From: an uncultured Peptococcaceae bacterium
GTDB taxonomy: Bacteria > Bacillota > Dehalobacteriia > UBA4068
NCBI GenBank assembly: GCA_947307285.1
Contig: CAMZIS010000016.1
Coordinates: forward strand, 1-12,574
DNA length: 12,574 bases
Direction of reading: 5' to 3'
Below are positions 1-8,534 of the stretch, piece after piece. Numbering within the stretch: the first letter of the stretch is position 1; each line of letters starts with the position of its first letter. The position numbers and the translations under genes were made by a program. The notes beneath the pieces were generated by a model, which had not been told where the DNA came from, ran no database searches, and saw nothing but the letters and a program-made list of their open reading frames with translations.

Positions 1-2
1 TG

Positions 3-803
3 CAGACCGGCTGCCACGTCATCATTGCCGACGGCCTCAAGGGCACGGACGAGGCCAGAGTCCCCATAAATCTGCCCCTGGTCAAGGAGGCCAAGATCGG
101 CCAGGCCATCATGGACGCAGATATCGTGATATCCCTCAATCATTTCAAGGGCCACGAGGCGGCGGGCTTCGGCGGCGCTTTGAAGAATCTGGGCATGGGC
201 AGCGGTTCCCGCGCCGGCAAAATGGAGCAGCACTGGGAAGGCAAGCCCGTAGTCCGGCCGGAGCTGTGCGTGGGCTGCGGCGCCTGCCTGCGCATCTGCG
301 CCCACGAGGGCCCGGTCATTGAAAACGGCAAAGCCCGCATCGACCATGAAAAATGCGTGGGCTGCGGCCGCTGTCTGGCGGCCTGTCCCAAGGACGCCAT
401 CGATCCCAGCAGCGAAAACTCCGCCGCTATCCTTTCCTGCAAGATATCCGAGTACGCCTACGCCGTGGTGAAGGACCGGCCCTCCTTCCATATCTCCCTG
501 ATCTGCGACGTATCGCCCTTCTGCGACTGCCACGCGGAAAACGACATCCCCATCATCCCGGACGTGGGCATGCTGGCCTCCTTCGACCCGGTAGCGCTGG
601 ATCAGGCCTGCGTGGACCTGTGCAACAAAATGCCGGTCATCGAGGACAGCCGTCTCGATCACCATCTCAAGCGTTTTGGGGCGGAGGATCACAACCACGA
701 ATACTTCCATATGAACCATCCGGACGCGGAATGGGAAGCCGGTCTGGTCCACGCCGAGGAGATCGGCCTGGGCAGCCGTGAGTATGAGCTGATCCGGATC
801 TGA
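3..803 (+). CDS. DUF362-family protein with two [4Fe-4S] ferredoxin motifs (5' end missing)
   Basis: The reading frame is open from the window edge, so the N-terminus lies outside. An internal ATG at 111 is not a convincing start because family-like sequence continues upstream of it. Two ferredoxin-type motifs are seen: CVGCGACLRIC (267-299) and CVGCGRCLAACP (354-389). Each supplies four cysteines, as expected for two [4Fe-4S] clusters. A further cysteine group (ICDVSPFCDC) and a segment resembling DVGMLASFDPVALDQA follow, a pattern I associate with the DUF362 'Fe-S center' proteins common in anaerobes. The DUF362 part would bracket the ferredoxin insert. No transmembrane segment is visible, so it is probably cytosolic and probably handles electrons, but its reaction and partner are unknown. 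It is the only clear plus-strand gene and ends at a terminator shared with the convergent gene. Family call fairly sure, function unknown. Confidence 0.85.
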   Translation, partial: QTGCHVIIADGLKGTDEARVPINLPLVKEAKIGQAIMDADIVISLNHFKGHEAAGFGGALKNLGMGSGSRAGKMEQHWEGKPVVRPELCVGCGACLRICAHEGPVIENGKARIDHEKCVGCGRCLAACPKDAIDPSSENSAAILSCKISEYAYAVVKDRPSFHISLICDVSPFCDCHAENDIPIIPDVGMLASFDPVALDQACVDLCNKMPVIEDSRLDHHLKRFGAEDHNHEYFHMNHPDAEWEAGLVHAEEIGLGSREYELIRI

Positions 804-834
804 GAACCTGCCTGCATCTTTCTGTATCAACAAT

Positions 835-867
835 AAAAGCACGGTTTCTGCAGGAAGCCGTGCTTTT
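835..867. terminator. Bidirectional Rho-independent terminator between convergent genes
   Basis: A 10-bp perfect stem (AAAAGCACGG at 835-844 with CCGTGCTTTT at 858-867) can extend inward by four more pairs, one of them G-U, leaving a five-base loop. It is followed by TTTTCGTAT on the plus strand and TTTTATTGTT on the minus strand. It lies 31 bases after the stop of the ferredoxin-type gene and 19 bases beyond the stop of the minus-strand acyltransferase-like gene, so it can end both transcripts. Confidence 0.88.
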
Positions 868-886
868 CGTATAGTCGGGGACAGTA

Positions 887-2155
887 TCAGTCGTCCGGCT
901 CCGGGAAACGGGCATTGTCGACGGGGATGCGCCGCACCACCGTATAAGGGATGCCGTTTTCATCCAACTGGCGCAGGAAGGCTTCCCGGACGGTATCCTC
1001 CGTGAACCGCTGCTGCAGGGTGAGGCAGATATTCCCTCCTACAGCCCCGATCTCCGCCAGCAGGCTGAAGGTATTGGGCGGGTGGGCCCACCGCTCGCAC
1101 AGGGCGTCCGCCACAGCCGGGTAGCGCCACCGACCCACGTAGCTGACCAGGAAGGTGATGACTCCCTCCCCGCCGTTGAACATGGAGCCGAAGACCTCTT
1201 TTTTCTCCTCCACCGTGGGTGCGGCAAGGGCCGCCTGCCGGATGGCGTGAGCGTTTGCCGCCAGAGCCGGTCTGATCCGGTCCGCATCGCTCTGGATGAA
1301 GGTCATGCCCCGGTACACTGTACACTGGCTGGAAAAGGGCAGGGCCCGCAAACGATCGCTGTAGGGGAACAGCGCCATGCTCAGGCAGTTGTGGAAGGTC
1401 TTTTCTGCGTTCAGCATGGGTCGGGCGTTGATCACGTAGGCGCTGACGATCCTTTTATTTCTTGCGGGCCAAAGGCCGTCGATGGCCCGGGCCAGCAGCA
1501 GGGATACCATGGTGCCGGGGCTGGCGTCGTGGGCGGAGGTGAAGCGGATGAAGGCCTCCTCCGGCAGGCAGACGTCCCACAGGGTAGCCGGGCCGGGCGT
1601 CAAACCGCCGTCCCTTTCCAGGGTGAAGGCTTCCTCCATGGGCGGGGCCGGCACAGAAGCAGCCGCGGGGGTTGGAAGACCATCCTGGGGGTCGGCCAGC
1701 TCCGCTGCCGTGGGCGGCACGTCCGCCGTGGGGATGTTGCCCGGCTCTTTCAGGCCGTACCGCTCTCTGCAGTAATAAAAAAGGAGCGTCGCCAGGACGG
1801 AGTACATGCCCGTGCCGTCCGTAACGCCGTGGAAAAAATCAAGATGGATGCGGTCTTCGGCGCAGCACACGGCCCACACGTGATAGTTGGTCTGCGGCGA
1901 ATTCAGGCAGATGCGCCCGTCGGTGCACAGCAGGGCCACCGGCAGCGGGTTGTCTTCGTAATAACAGGCGCTCTCGCCTTTGTAAAGGCGGACGCACAGG
2001 TAGGGATAGCGCAGGGCGGTAAGATCGATGGCCCGGCGCAGCAAACCCAGGTCCACCCTGTCTTTCAGGCGGGCCGTCAGGCGCACGGTATAGTCCACTC
2101 CTGCGCCGAAGCAGCCGTGGACGTGCATCATATCGCCGGTGGTTATCTCTCTCAC
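887..2155 (-). CDS. Condensation-domain / alcohol acetyltransferase-like protein
   Basis: With a GTG start at 2155 this is 422 residues. The core motif HGVTDG (residues 109-114) matches the HxxxDG acyltransfer motif of NRPS condensation domains and of related acetyltransferases and wax-ester-synthase-like enzymes. The residue before it is Phe, so the canonical HHxxxDG is FHxxxDG here. The N-terminal half (LLRRAIDLTALRYPYLCVRLY) and the C-terminal segment around FLVSYVGRW fit the two-lobed fold. A Pro/Ala-rich stretch (about residues 138-174) looks like a loop or linker. No carrier or adenylation domain is adjacent, so it is a stand-alone enzyme with unknown acyl donor and acceptor. An open frame runs on to 2323, but that would cross the upstream operon's terminator. 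GTG 2155 has GCGAGGG seven bases upstream; ATG 2131 is the other option. Fold fairly sure, substrate unknown. Confidence 0.72.
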   Translation of the reverse strand: MREITTGDMMHVHGCFGAGVDYTVRLTARLKDRVDLGLLRRAIDLTALRYPYLCVRLYKGESACYYEDNPLPVALLCTDGRICLNSPQTNYHVWAVCCAEDRIHLDFFHGVTDGTGMYSVLATLLFYYCRERYGLKEPGNIPTADVPPTAAELADPQDGLPTPAAASVPAPPMEEAFTLERDGGLTPGPATLWDVCLPEEAFIRFTSAHDASPGTMVSLLLARAIDGLWPARNKRIVSAYVINARPMLNAEKTFHNCLSMALFPYSDRLRALPFSSQCTVYRGMTFIQSDADRIRPALAANAHAIRQAALAAPTVEEKKEVFGSMFNGGEGVITFLVSYVGRWRYPAVADALCERWAHPPNTFSLLAEIGAVGGNICLTLQQRFTEDTVREAFLRQLDENGIPYTVVRRIPVDNARFPEPDD

Positions 2156-2162
2156 TTGGGGA

Positions 2163-2169
2163 CCCTCGC
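2163..2169 (-). promoter_or_regulatory. Ribosome binding site favouring the GTG start at 2155
   Basis: GCGAGGG (minus strand) lies seven bases ahead of GTG 2155. The in-frame ATG at 2131 has only a distant GAGAGAG before it. The match is moderate, so the choice of start is provisional. Confidence 0.45.
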
Positions 2170-2217
2170 TTTTTGCGCTGCGGCCGGTTTCCCGCAGTCT
2201 TTTATCTGCCTGCTGAA

Positions 2218-2246
2218 AAAATACCACATCCGGCGGGAAATAGCAA
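2218..2246 (-). promoter_or_regulatory. Candidate sigma-A type promoter of the acyltransferase-like gene
   Basis: On the minus strand TTGCTA (2241-2246) and TATTTT (2218-2223) are separated by exactly 17 bases, each matching four of six consensus bases. It lies downstream of the liv terminator and upstream of the proposed GTG start, which fits independent transcription. It was found by eye only. Confidence 0.42.
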
Positions 2247-2268
2247 CGCCGCAGCCCTTTCCGCCAAC

Positions 2269-2304
2269 AAAAAAGGGAAAGACCGGCTTTCGGTCTTTCC
2301 CTTT
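2269..2304 (-). terminator. Rho-independent terminator of the liv operon
   Basis: A 14-bp perfect stem (2272-2285 with 2291-2304) closes a five-base loop. On the minus strand the 3' arm runs straight into six T residues. It begins about 16 bases after the livF stop codon. This is a textbook intrinsic terminator and marks the operon's end. Confidence 0.93.
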
Positions 2305-2319
2305 GCGTTACGGTAACTA

Positions 2320-3007
2320 TCACATGCCCAGATAGGCTTTTTTGACGATGTCCGATTCCAGCAGCTCCCGGCTTGGACCTTCCTGCAGGATGCGGCCGGT
2401 GGCCAGGACGTAGCCCCGGTCTGCCAGCTCCAGCGCCTCTTTCACCTTCTGCTCCACGATGAGCACGGTGATGCCGGTAGCGCGGATCTCCTTCAGGGAG
2501 TCCATGACCCGATCCACCAGGACCGGCGCCAGACCCAGGGACATTTCGTCGATCATCAGCAGCTTGGGCTTGGACATCATGCCGCGGGCGATGGCCAGCA
2601 TCTGCTGTTCGCCGCCGGAAAAGGTCTCCGCCGCCTGATCTTCTCTTTCCTTCAGGCGCGGGAACAGATGATAGACCTGATCCAGCGCGTCTTTCTTCGC
2701 GGCCTCGTCTTTGAGCGTATAAGCGCCCATCATCAGATTCTCCCGCACGGTCAGCTTGCCGAAGAGCTGACGGCCTTCCGGCACGTGGGAGATGCCCATT
2801 TTCACCAGCTTGTGAGCCGGCGTTTTGGTGATATCCTGGCCCAGGAATTCGATGCTGCCGCCCATGGGACGGATCAGCCCGGACAGGCCCCGCAGGATGG
2901 TGGTCTTGCCTGCGCCGTTGGAACCGACGATGGACACGACCTCTTTTTCTTTGACCTCCAGGGAGACGTCGAAGACCACGGGCACGTTGTCGTAGCCTAA
3001 TACAAGA

Positions 3008-3024
<17 letters not shown>
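2320..3024 (-). CDS. livF: Branched-chain amino acid type ABC importer, ATPase LivF
   Basis: This 234-residue cytosolic ATPase is the normal length for LivF. Seen in order: Walker A GSNGAGKT (34-41), intact ABC signature FSGGE (135-139), Walker B ending LLMIDE (155-160), then VEQ with Gln192 where most ABC ATPases carry the switch histidine. Gln at this position is common in LivF proteins, as far as I know. The ATG at 3024 lies inside the end of livG (17-base overlap) with GGGGGA upstream. It is the last gene of the operon and is followed by the terminator. With LivG it should form the ATPase dimer under the LivH/LivM channel. The importer type is sure; the ligand cannot be read from this protein. 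Confidence 0.95.
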
Positions 3025-3744
<720 letters not shown>

Positions 3745-3748
<4 letters not shown>

Positions 3749-4761
3749 TCACCTACCTTCTTGCGTCCGGCCAGGGACTGCCGGATGCGGTCCACGATGC
3801 CCATGATGCCCCGGGGCTCGGTGCAGGTGACCAGCACGATGAGAGCGCCGAAGATGATCAGGTTGAGGCCGCTGCTGGCGCCGCCCGTCATGCGCCGCAT
3901 CAGCAGGTCCAGGGAATAGTAGATGACCGAACCGATGATGGGGCCGTAGACGTTGCCCAGACCGCCCAGGACCGTGACCAGGACGAAGATCATGGACACG
4001 CTCAGGGGGAAGACGGTGACGGCGTCGATATATTTGAAGAACTGAGCGAAAAAGGTGCCGCCGATGGCCGCGATGAAAGCGCTGAGGCACATGGCCAGCA
4101 GCTTATAGTTGCGGGGGTTGATGCCGATGGATTCGGCCACCTCGTGGCTTTCGCGGATGGCTTTCCAGTAGAAGCCGATCTTGGAACGCTCCAGAGCCGC
4201 GCAGACGATGAAGACCACGCAGAACACTGCCAGAGTGGTGAACAGGAAGGGCAGGCGGTTGCGCACGTCCAGGCTGAGCCAGGCGATCTTGCCCCAGGCA
4301 GAGGTAGGAGCGCCGCTGATCAGCGCATTGATCGGCGTAAGGGCTATGCCGTCGCCGGCGCCGACCCAGGACCATTTGCTGAAGATGGTCTTCAGTATCT
4401 CGGCCACGCACAGGGTGGCGATGGCGAAATAGTGGCCCTTCAGCTTGAACATGTTGAAGTTGACGGCAAAGGCCACGATGACGGCGATGAGACCGCCCGC
4501 CAGCATGCCGATCCAGGGCGTGATGTGGAAGTATTCCAGCATCACGGTGGAGGTATAGGCGCCGATGCCGAAATAGGCGGCGTGACCGAAGGAGGTCTGC
4601 CCGGCAAAGCCGGTGATCAGGTTCCAGGCCTCGCCCACCATGGCGTAGATGAGGATGTAGATGATGACGTTGTGCACGTCGGTGGAATTGACGGCCAGGG
4701 GTATGCCGATGAACAGGGCCAGCATGACCAGGGCCATCTTATATTCTTTGAGTACTACCAT
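3745..4761 (-). CDS. livM: Branched-chain amino acid type ABC importer, permease LivM
   Basis: This 338-residue, strongly hydrophobic protein has multiple membrane spans, starting about residues 8-24 and 30-50. The LivM hallmark is seen at residues 48-70 (LITGFAGQTSFGHAAYFGIG, then AYT). A Gly-rich segment resembling VLGGLGNVYGPIIGS near the C-terminus and the EPRGIMGI tail also fit the family. It should pair with LivH to form the membrane channel. The ATG at 4761 overlaps the end of livH by seven bases and has AAGGGGG eight bases upstream, which supports translational coupling within the operon. Length and motifs are ordinary. The role is sure at family level; the transported compound is not known. 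Confidence 0.95.
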
Positions 4762-5609
4762 CCGAACAACCCCCTTGGCCTGATCTGCATGACTACCAGG
4801 TAGAGCAGGAACACCACCAGGTACTTGAAGGAGGTGCCGATGAAGTAGCCGCCCAGGGCTTCCACCACGCCCACCAGCAGGCCGGCGAAGAGGGCGCCCT
4901 TGATATTGCCGAAGCCGCCCAGGGCCACGATGACGAAGGCCAGGGTGCTGTAGAGGGCGCAGGCTTCAGGATAGATGGGCGTGAAGCTGGCCATCAGCGC
5001 AGCCGCCGCGCCCACGCAGGCGCCGGACAGGCCGAAGGTGATGGCGTAGATGCGGTTGGTATCGATACCCACCAGCTGGGCCGCGCTCTTGTTGATGGAG
5101 GTGGCCTTGATGGCGATGCCGGTCTTGGTGCGGTTGAGGAACAGGGTGACCAGCAGGGTTATTATCAGCGCGCCCGCGGCCGCCACCACGTAGTCCTGGC
5201 GGATGTACATGCCCAGCAGCTTGAAGCTGCGGTTGCTGACCAGGGTGTTGGTGACGTTGCGGTAATTGGCCGTCCAGAAGAACTGAGTCAGGTTCTTCAG
5301 CACCATGCTCAGGCCGAAGGTGGCCAGCAGGGCCGTGAGGCCGGACACTTTGAGCACGCGTTTGATCACGACTAAGTAAGTGAGCACGCCCAGTAAAAAG
5401 ATGAGTACAATCACGATGGGCATGGAGATGAGGGGGTCCAGACCCAGCAGGGCCCAGATCCAGAAGGAGGCGTAGAGGCCCCACAGCAGGAATTCGCCGT
5501 GGGCGAAGTTGACGATGTCCATCACGCCCCAGGTCAGGCTGAGTCCTACCGCCACCAGGGCGTAGACGCAGCCGTTCAAAAGGCCGTTGATTATGATTTG
5601 TCCGATCAT
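4755..5609 (-). CDS. livH: Branched-chain amino acid type ABC importer, permease LivH
   Basis: This 284-residue polytopic membrane protein has the usual LivH length. The conserved segment GVMDIVNFAHGEFLLWG (28-44) and the C-terminal RPRGLFG are LivH hallmarks. ALGGFGNIKGALFAGL, in the last third, matches the equivalent Gly-rich loop of the family. The ATG at 5609 has GGGAGA five bases upstream. It is the first gene after the intercistronic hairpin, so its level may be set below that of the binding protein. It should heterodimerise with LivM. Family call is sure. Confidence 0.95.
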   Translation of the reverse strand: MIGQIIINGLLNGCVYALVAVGLSLTWGVMDIVNFAHGEFLLWGLYASFWIWALLGLDPLISMPIVIVLIFLLGVLTYLVVIKRVLKVSGLTALLATFGLSMVLKNLTQFFWTANYRNVTNTLVSNRSFKLLGMYIRQDYVVAAAGALIITLLVTLFLNRTKTGIAIKATSINKSAAQLVGIDTNRIYAITFGLSGACVGAAAALMASFTPIYPEACALYSTLAFVIVALGGFGNIKGALFAGLLVGVVEALGGYFIGTSFKYLVVFLLYLVVMQIRPRGLFGW

Positions 5610-5632
5610 GGTCTTCTCCCGTGCGGAAAGCA

Positions 5633-5667
5633 GGAAAGGACCGGCAGTTGCCCTGCCGGTCCTTTCC
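5633..5667 (-). other. Strong intercistronic stem-loop between the binding-protein gene and livH
   Basis: A 14-bp perfect stem (5633-5646 with 5654-5667), with one more G-C pair at the top (5647/5653), closes a five-base loop. It sits in the 88-base gap between the two genes. On the minus strand the bases after the stem are only modestly T-rich (TGCTTTCC), so it looks like a partial terminator, processing site or 3' stabiliser for the upstream message and not a full stop. This would give more binding protein than permease. Confidence 0.75.
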
Positions 5668-5697
5668 CTGTAACTTCAGAACTGTACCGGCAAATGA

Positions 5698-6978
5698 TTA
5701 TTTGTTCAGGACAGGATCGGAAGTGGTGTACTCGTCGATAGGATAGACGACTTCGTATTTGCCGGCGATCAGCTGGGTGACCACGGCGGGCATGATGTCG
5801 TTCTGGCCGTTTTCATCGAAGTGGACCTTCTGGGTGATCAGGTAGGGAGCTTCGAATTCGTTGGCCTTCAGAGCTTCGTTCACAGCGGCGGAATCAGTGC
5901 TGCCGGCAGCGTCGATGGCCTGGGCGGCGATGATCACGGAAGCGAATTCTTCCAGGGCGGGACCGTCGATGTCCTGACCGGTCTTGGCCTTGTACAGATC
6001 GTTGATGTAAGCGAAGATGGGCAGCTTGTCAGACAGCTGAGCGGTGCAGGCCTGGCCGCCGGCGTAGGTATCGACGCCGAGGTCGGTAGCAACGTTAGCG
6101 AAGGAAGCGTCCTGGAAACCGCCGCAGTAGCACACGATGGCTACGGGGTTGTATTCCAGAGAGCTGTAAGCCTGAGCGAACAGAGTCAGGTCGCCGATGT
6201 AGGAAGCCTGGAAAACGGCGTCAGCGCCGGATTCCTTGATCTGGGCGGCTTCGGTATCGAAGGAGGTGGCGGTGGATTCGTAGGAAACGCTGGCCACTTC
6301 TTCGAAGCCGTATTCGGCGGCGTACTTCTCGAACATTTCGTTGGCATGGATGCCGTAGCTGTTGTTGATCCAGGCAATGGCGACCTTCTTGATACCGGCG
6401 TCATAGGTATCGTTCAGGTACTGCAGGTAAGCGAAGAACTCCTGGGATTCCTGCTCGTCGTTGGCGGCTACGCGGTTGAAGATAGATTTGAAAGCGTAGG
6501 TGGTGCCGTCGGTCAGAGAAGCGGAAGAGGAAGAACCGCAGACCATGGGGATGCCGTATTCCAGAGCCTGAGTGGCGACGGAAGCGGAGCAGCCGGAGTT
6601 GTAAGCGCCGGTGATAGCGACAACGCCCTGATCCAGCAGCTTGGCAGCTTCGGTGGTAGCCAGGTCGGCACTGGCCTGATGGTCAGCGAAGACCAGTTCG
6701 ATGGGCTGACCGCCCAGGATGCCTTCGTTCTTGGCCAGATCCCAATCCAGGTCATGGGAGTTGTTGATGATATCCTCAGCCACTTCCATGGCGGCCTTCA
6801 GATATTCACCGGTGGAAGAGCCGGTCAGAGGCAGCACGGCGCCGATCTGAATAGCGTCGCCGGAGACTTCGCCGGATTCTTCCGGAGCAGTTTCTTCGTC
6901 AGCAGCGGGTTCGTTGCCGCAGGCGGCGAAAGCGAACACCAGCATCAGAGCGAGTAACAGAACCAAAAACTTTTTCAT
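5698..6978 (-). CDS. livK: Branched-chain amino acid type ABC importer, substrate-binding lipoprotein
   Basis: This 426-residue protein begins with a lipoprotein signal: charged MKK, a hydrophobic stretch to about residue 19, then lipobox AFAAC with Cys20 as the lipidated residue. An acidic, Ala/Glu-rich tether (about 22-40) leads into a type I periplasmic-binding fold beginning IQIGAVLPLTGSSTGEYLKA. A segment GAYNSGCSASVATQALEYGI and the ligand-lobe region around GSSSSASLTDGTTYAFKS fit the Leu/Ile/Val-binding (Peripla_BP_6) family. It is probably anchored on the outer face of the cell membrane and delivers ligand to LivH/LivM. The ATG at 6978 follows a near-perfect AAAGGAGGAG. Glu codons appear almost all GAA, consistent with high expression. 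The real ligand could be a branched-chain amino acid, another amino acid, an amide or similar, so the symbol denotes family only. Confidence 0.9.
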   Translation of the reverse strand: MKKFLVLLLALMLVFAFAACGNEPAADEETAPEESGEVSGDAIQIGAVLPLTGSSTGEYLKAAMEVAEDIINNSHDLDWDLAKNEGILGGQPIELVFADHQASADLATTEAAKLLDQGVVAITGAYNSGCSASVATQALEYGIPMVCGSSSSASLTDGTTYAFKSIFNRVAANDEQESQEFFAYLQYLNDTYDAGIKKVAIAWINNSYGIHANEMFEKYAAEYGFEEVASVSYESTATSFDTEAAQIKESGADAVFQASYIGDLTLFAQAYSSLEYNPVAIVCYCGGFQDASFANVATDLGVDTYAGGQACTAQLSDKLPIFAYINDLYKAKTGQDIDGPALEEFASVIIAAQAIDAAGSTDSAAVNEALKANEFEAPYLITQKVHFDENGQNDIMPAVVTQLIAGKYEVVYPIDEYTTSDPVLNK

Positions 6979-6983
6979 GTTTT

Positions 6984-6993
6984 CTCCTCCTTT
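6984..6993 (-). promoter_or_regulatory. Near-perfect ribosome binding site of the binding-protein gene
   Basis: AAAGGAGGAG on the minus strand ends five bases before the ATG at 6978. It fixes the start and is the strongest Shine-Dalgarno in the importer operon, which fits a need for excess binding protein. Confidence 0.88.
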
Positions 6994-7006
6994 GATTTTG
7001 GTTTGA

Positions 7007-7021
7007 TACCGTGAAACGGTA
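7007..7021 (-). promoter_or_regulatory. Inverted repeat at the predicted transcription start of the liv operon
   Basis: TACCG-TTTCA-CGGTA on the minus strand is a 5-bp perfect inverted repeat that one G-U pair could extend. It lies five bases after the -10 box, so the message would begin with or inside this hairpin. It could be a 5' stabilising stem-loop or a repressor operator overlapping +1. Confidence 0.5.
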
Positions 7022-7026
7022 CTGTA

Positions 7027-7035
7027 ATTATATCA
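7027..7035 (-). promoter_or_regulatory. Extended -10 promoter of the liv operon
   Basis: The minus strand shows TGATATAAT: a perfect TATAAT (-10, 7027-7032) preceded by the TGN extension. The sequence 17 bases upstream (CGCAAA) is not a good -35, which is usual for extended -10 promoters or for those needing an activator. Transcription would start near 7020, giving a leader of about 40 bases. Confidence 0.72.
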
Positions 7036-7077
7036 AATAAATATGACGATTTGCGTTATGCGGGCGTTTTTTTATAA

Positions 7078-7089
7078 ATTTGCACAAAT
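7078..7089. repeat. Short AT-rich inverted repeat upstream of the liv promoter
   Basis: ATTTG-CA-CAAAT is a 5-bp inverted repeat with a two-base spacer, centred about 63 bases before the predicted liv start. The position would suit an activator site. It could also be a weak hairpin after the kinase gene, but no U-tract follows on the minus strand. It is short enough to be chance. Confidence 0.3.
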
Positions 7090-7115
7090 CTTCACATTTC
7101 ATTCGCCAAATCCGA

Positions 7116-8534
7116 TCAGCCCGCGTCCTCGGCCAGCTCCATGACGAACCAGAAATCCGCGCCTTGGCCCGGCGTGCTGTTCACGCCGTAATCGCAGCAG
7201 TGGTCCTCCAAGATGCCGCGGACGATGGTAAGGCCCAGGCCGGTGCTGCCGCTGACCCGGTTCTGCATGCTGCTGCGGGTAAAATAGAGGTCCCATATCT
7301 TATCCAGGTTCTCCGGAGCTATGCCTTCGCCGTGGTCCCGCACGCCCCAGCGCACCTTGCCCTCCGCCTGCTCGATGCTGACTTCCATGCTCCCTCCGTC
7401 CGGAGAATGCTTGACCGCGTTGCTCAGCAGGTTGTCGATGACCCGCTGGATGCGGATCACGTCGCCGGAGACCGGCATGTAACCGTGATTCTCCCAGTCT
7501 ATAGTCACGCCGCGACCCTGCTGCAGGGCGATATCGCGGAAGCGCTCCACGCACACGTCGGTCAGGCTGGCCAGGTCGAAGACCCGCATCTCGTAATTCA
7601 TGTTGCCGGAACGGATGCGGGAGTATTCCAGGATATCCGTGATCAGGTCGGACATCCAGTCCGTTTCCTGCAGTATGACGCCGATATGCTCCTGCCGCCG
7701 CCTGGGGTCGTCGCCGGACAGGTCGCGGATCATTTCAGAGTAGGCCTTGATCATGGTCAGGGGCGTGCGCAGGTCGTGAGACACGCTGGCCAGCAGGTTG
7801 GTCTTCGTTTCGTCGATCTTGGCCAGCTCCGCCGTGGCCGCGTTCAGCGACTCCGCCAACTGATGTATCTCCGTGACGTCGTCGTTTCGGAAATGGACGG
7901 AATAATCCCCCGCCCCCAGCTTTTGCGCCTGCCGGGTCAGGTCCACCATGGGCTTGGCGATGCGGGAGGCGATGAAATAAGACAGCAGCAGGGAGAGGAC
8001 GATGGTCAGGATAGACATGGTGAGCAGCTGGTTTTTCAGGATCAGCCGCACGGAATCCAGGGGGCCGATGGGGTCGATGATATAAAGATAAAGGCTGCTG
8101 TCGGGGTTGGCCTCGTTCAGCAGCTTGGTGCCGTAGATCAGGAAGCCGCTTTCCGGGCTGCCTTCGCGTTCGATATTGGTATAGACAGGCTTGCCGGCGG
8201 CCTCGTATTTCTTGATGAAGCGCACCGCCTCCAGGGGGTCGGGATCGAACAGGTCCAGCACGTCCGTGCTCTGGCTGGCGCCGGCCATGTTGAAGATGCG
8301 CACCGGTATCTCGTCTTCATAAAAGCGGATGGAAACCGGCTGGGAAAAGCGGACGTGCCGCCACTGCTCGGCCAGACGTTCGCCCATGGCTTCGATGCGT
8401 TCGGTCTCCTGCTGGTAGTACAGGTCCTTCAGGGCCAGGTTCTGCAGCAGGAACAGGGCGATCAGGATGCCGATGGTGAAGATGGCGAAGGCCTGCCAGA
8501 TCCAGTTGCGCAGTTTTATCATGGGCCGTTTCAT
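7116..8534 (-). CDS. Membrane sensor histidine kinase
   Basis: This 472-residue kinase has two membrane spans (about 11-31 and 169-189) around an extracytoplasmic region of about 135 residues that I do not recognise. A HAMP linker (about 190-240) and a HisKA domain follow, with SHDLRTP and phospho-acceptor His253. The HATPase domain has N-box Asn372 (LLSNAVKHS), G1 DHGEG (400-404) and GSTGLGL (429-435). All key residues are present, so it should be active. Its ATG overlaps the regulator's stop by ATGA, so the two are translationally coupled and almost surely partners. The signal is unknown. The importer operon follows 137 bases downstream in the same direction without an obvious terminator, so read-through or regulation of the importer is possible but unproven. 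Confidence 0.94.
   Translation of the reverse strand: MKRPMIKLRNWIWQAFAIFTIGILIALFLLQNLALKDLYYQQETERIEAMGERLAEQWRHVRFSQPVSIRFYEDEIPVRIFNMAGASQSTDVLDLFDPDPLEAVRFIKKYEAAGKPVYTNIEREGSPESGFLIYGTKLLNEANPDSSLYLYIIDPIGPLDSVRLILKNQLLTMSILTIVLSLLLSYFIASRIAKPMVDLTRQAQKLGAGDYSVHFRNDDVTEIHQLAESLNAATAELAKIDETKTNLLASVSHDLRTPLTMIKAYSEMIRDLSGDDPRRRQEHIGVILQETDWMSDLITDILEYSRIRSGNMNYEMRVFDLASLTDVCVERFRDIALQQGRGVTIDWENHGYMPVSGDVIRIQRVIDNLLSNAVKHSPDGGSMEVSIEQAEGKVRWGVRDHGEGIAPENLDKIWDLYFTRSSMQNRVSGSTGLGLTIVRGILEDHCCDYGVNSTPGQGADFWFVMELAEDAG

Noticed and set aside
1082..2335. Plus-strand open frame of 417 codons opposite the acyltransferase-like gene
   Set aside because: It crosses the liv terminator, has no recognisable domain and mirrors a gene with a clear HxxxDG motif.
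5821..6957. Plus-strand open frame of 378 codons opposite the binding-protein gene
   Set aside because: Its Gly/Val-rich translation is the complement of Ala/Asp/Glu-rich coding sequence. The minus gene has a signal peptide and a perfect ribosome binding site.
7078..7089. CodY-type box at the inverted repeat upstream of the liv promoter
   Set aside because: The CodY consensus AATTTTCWGAAAATT is matched only in its outer bases and the centre is different.
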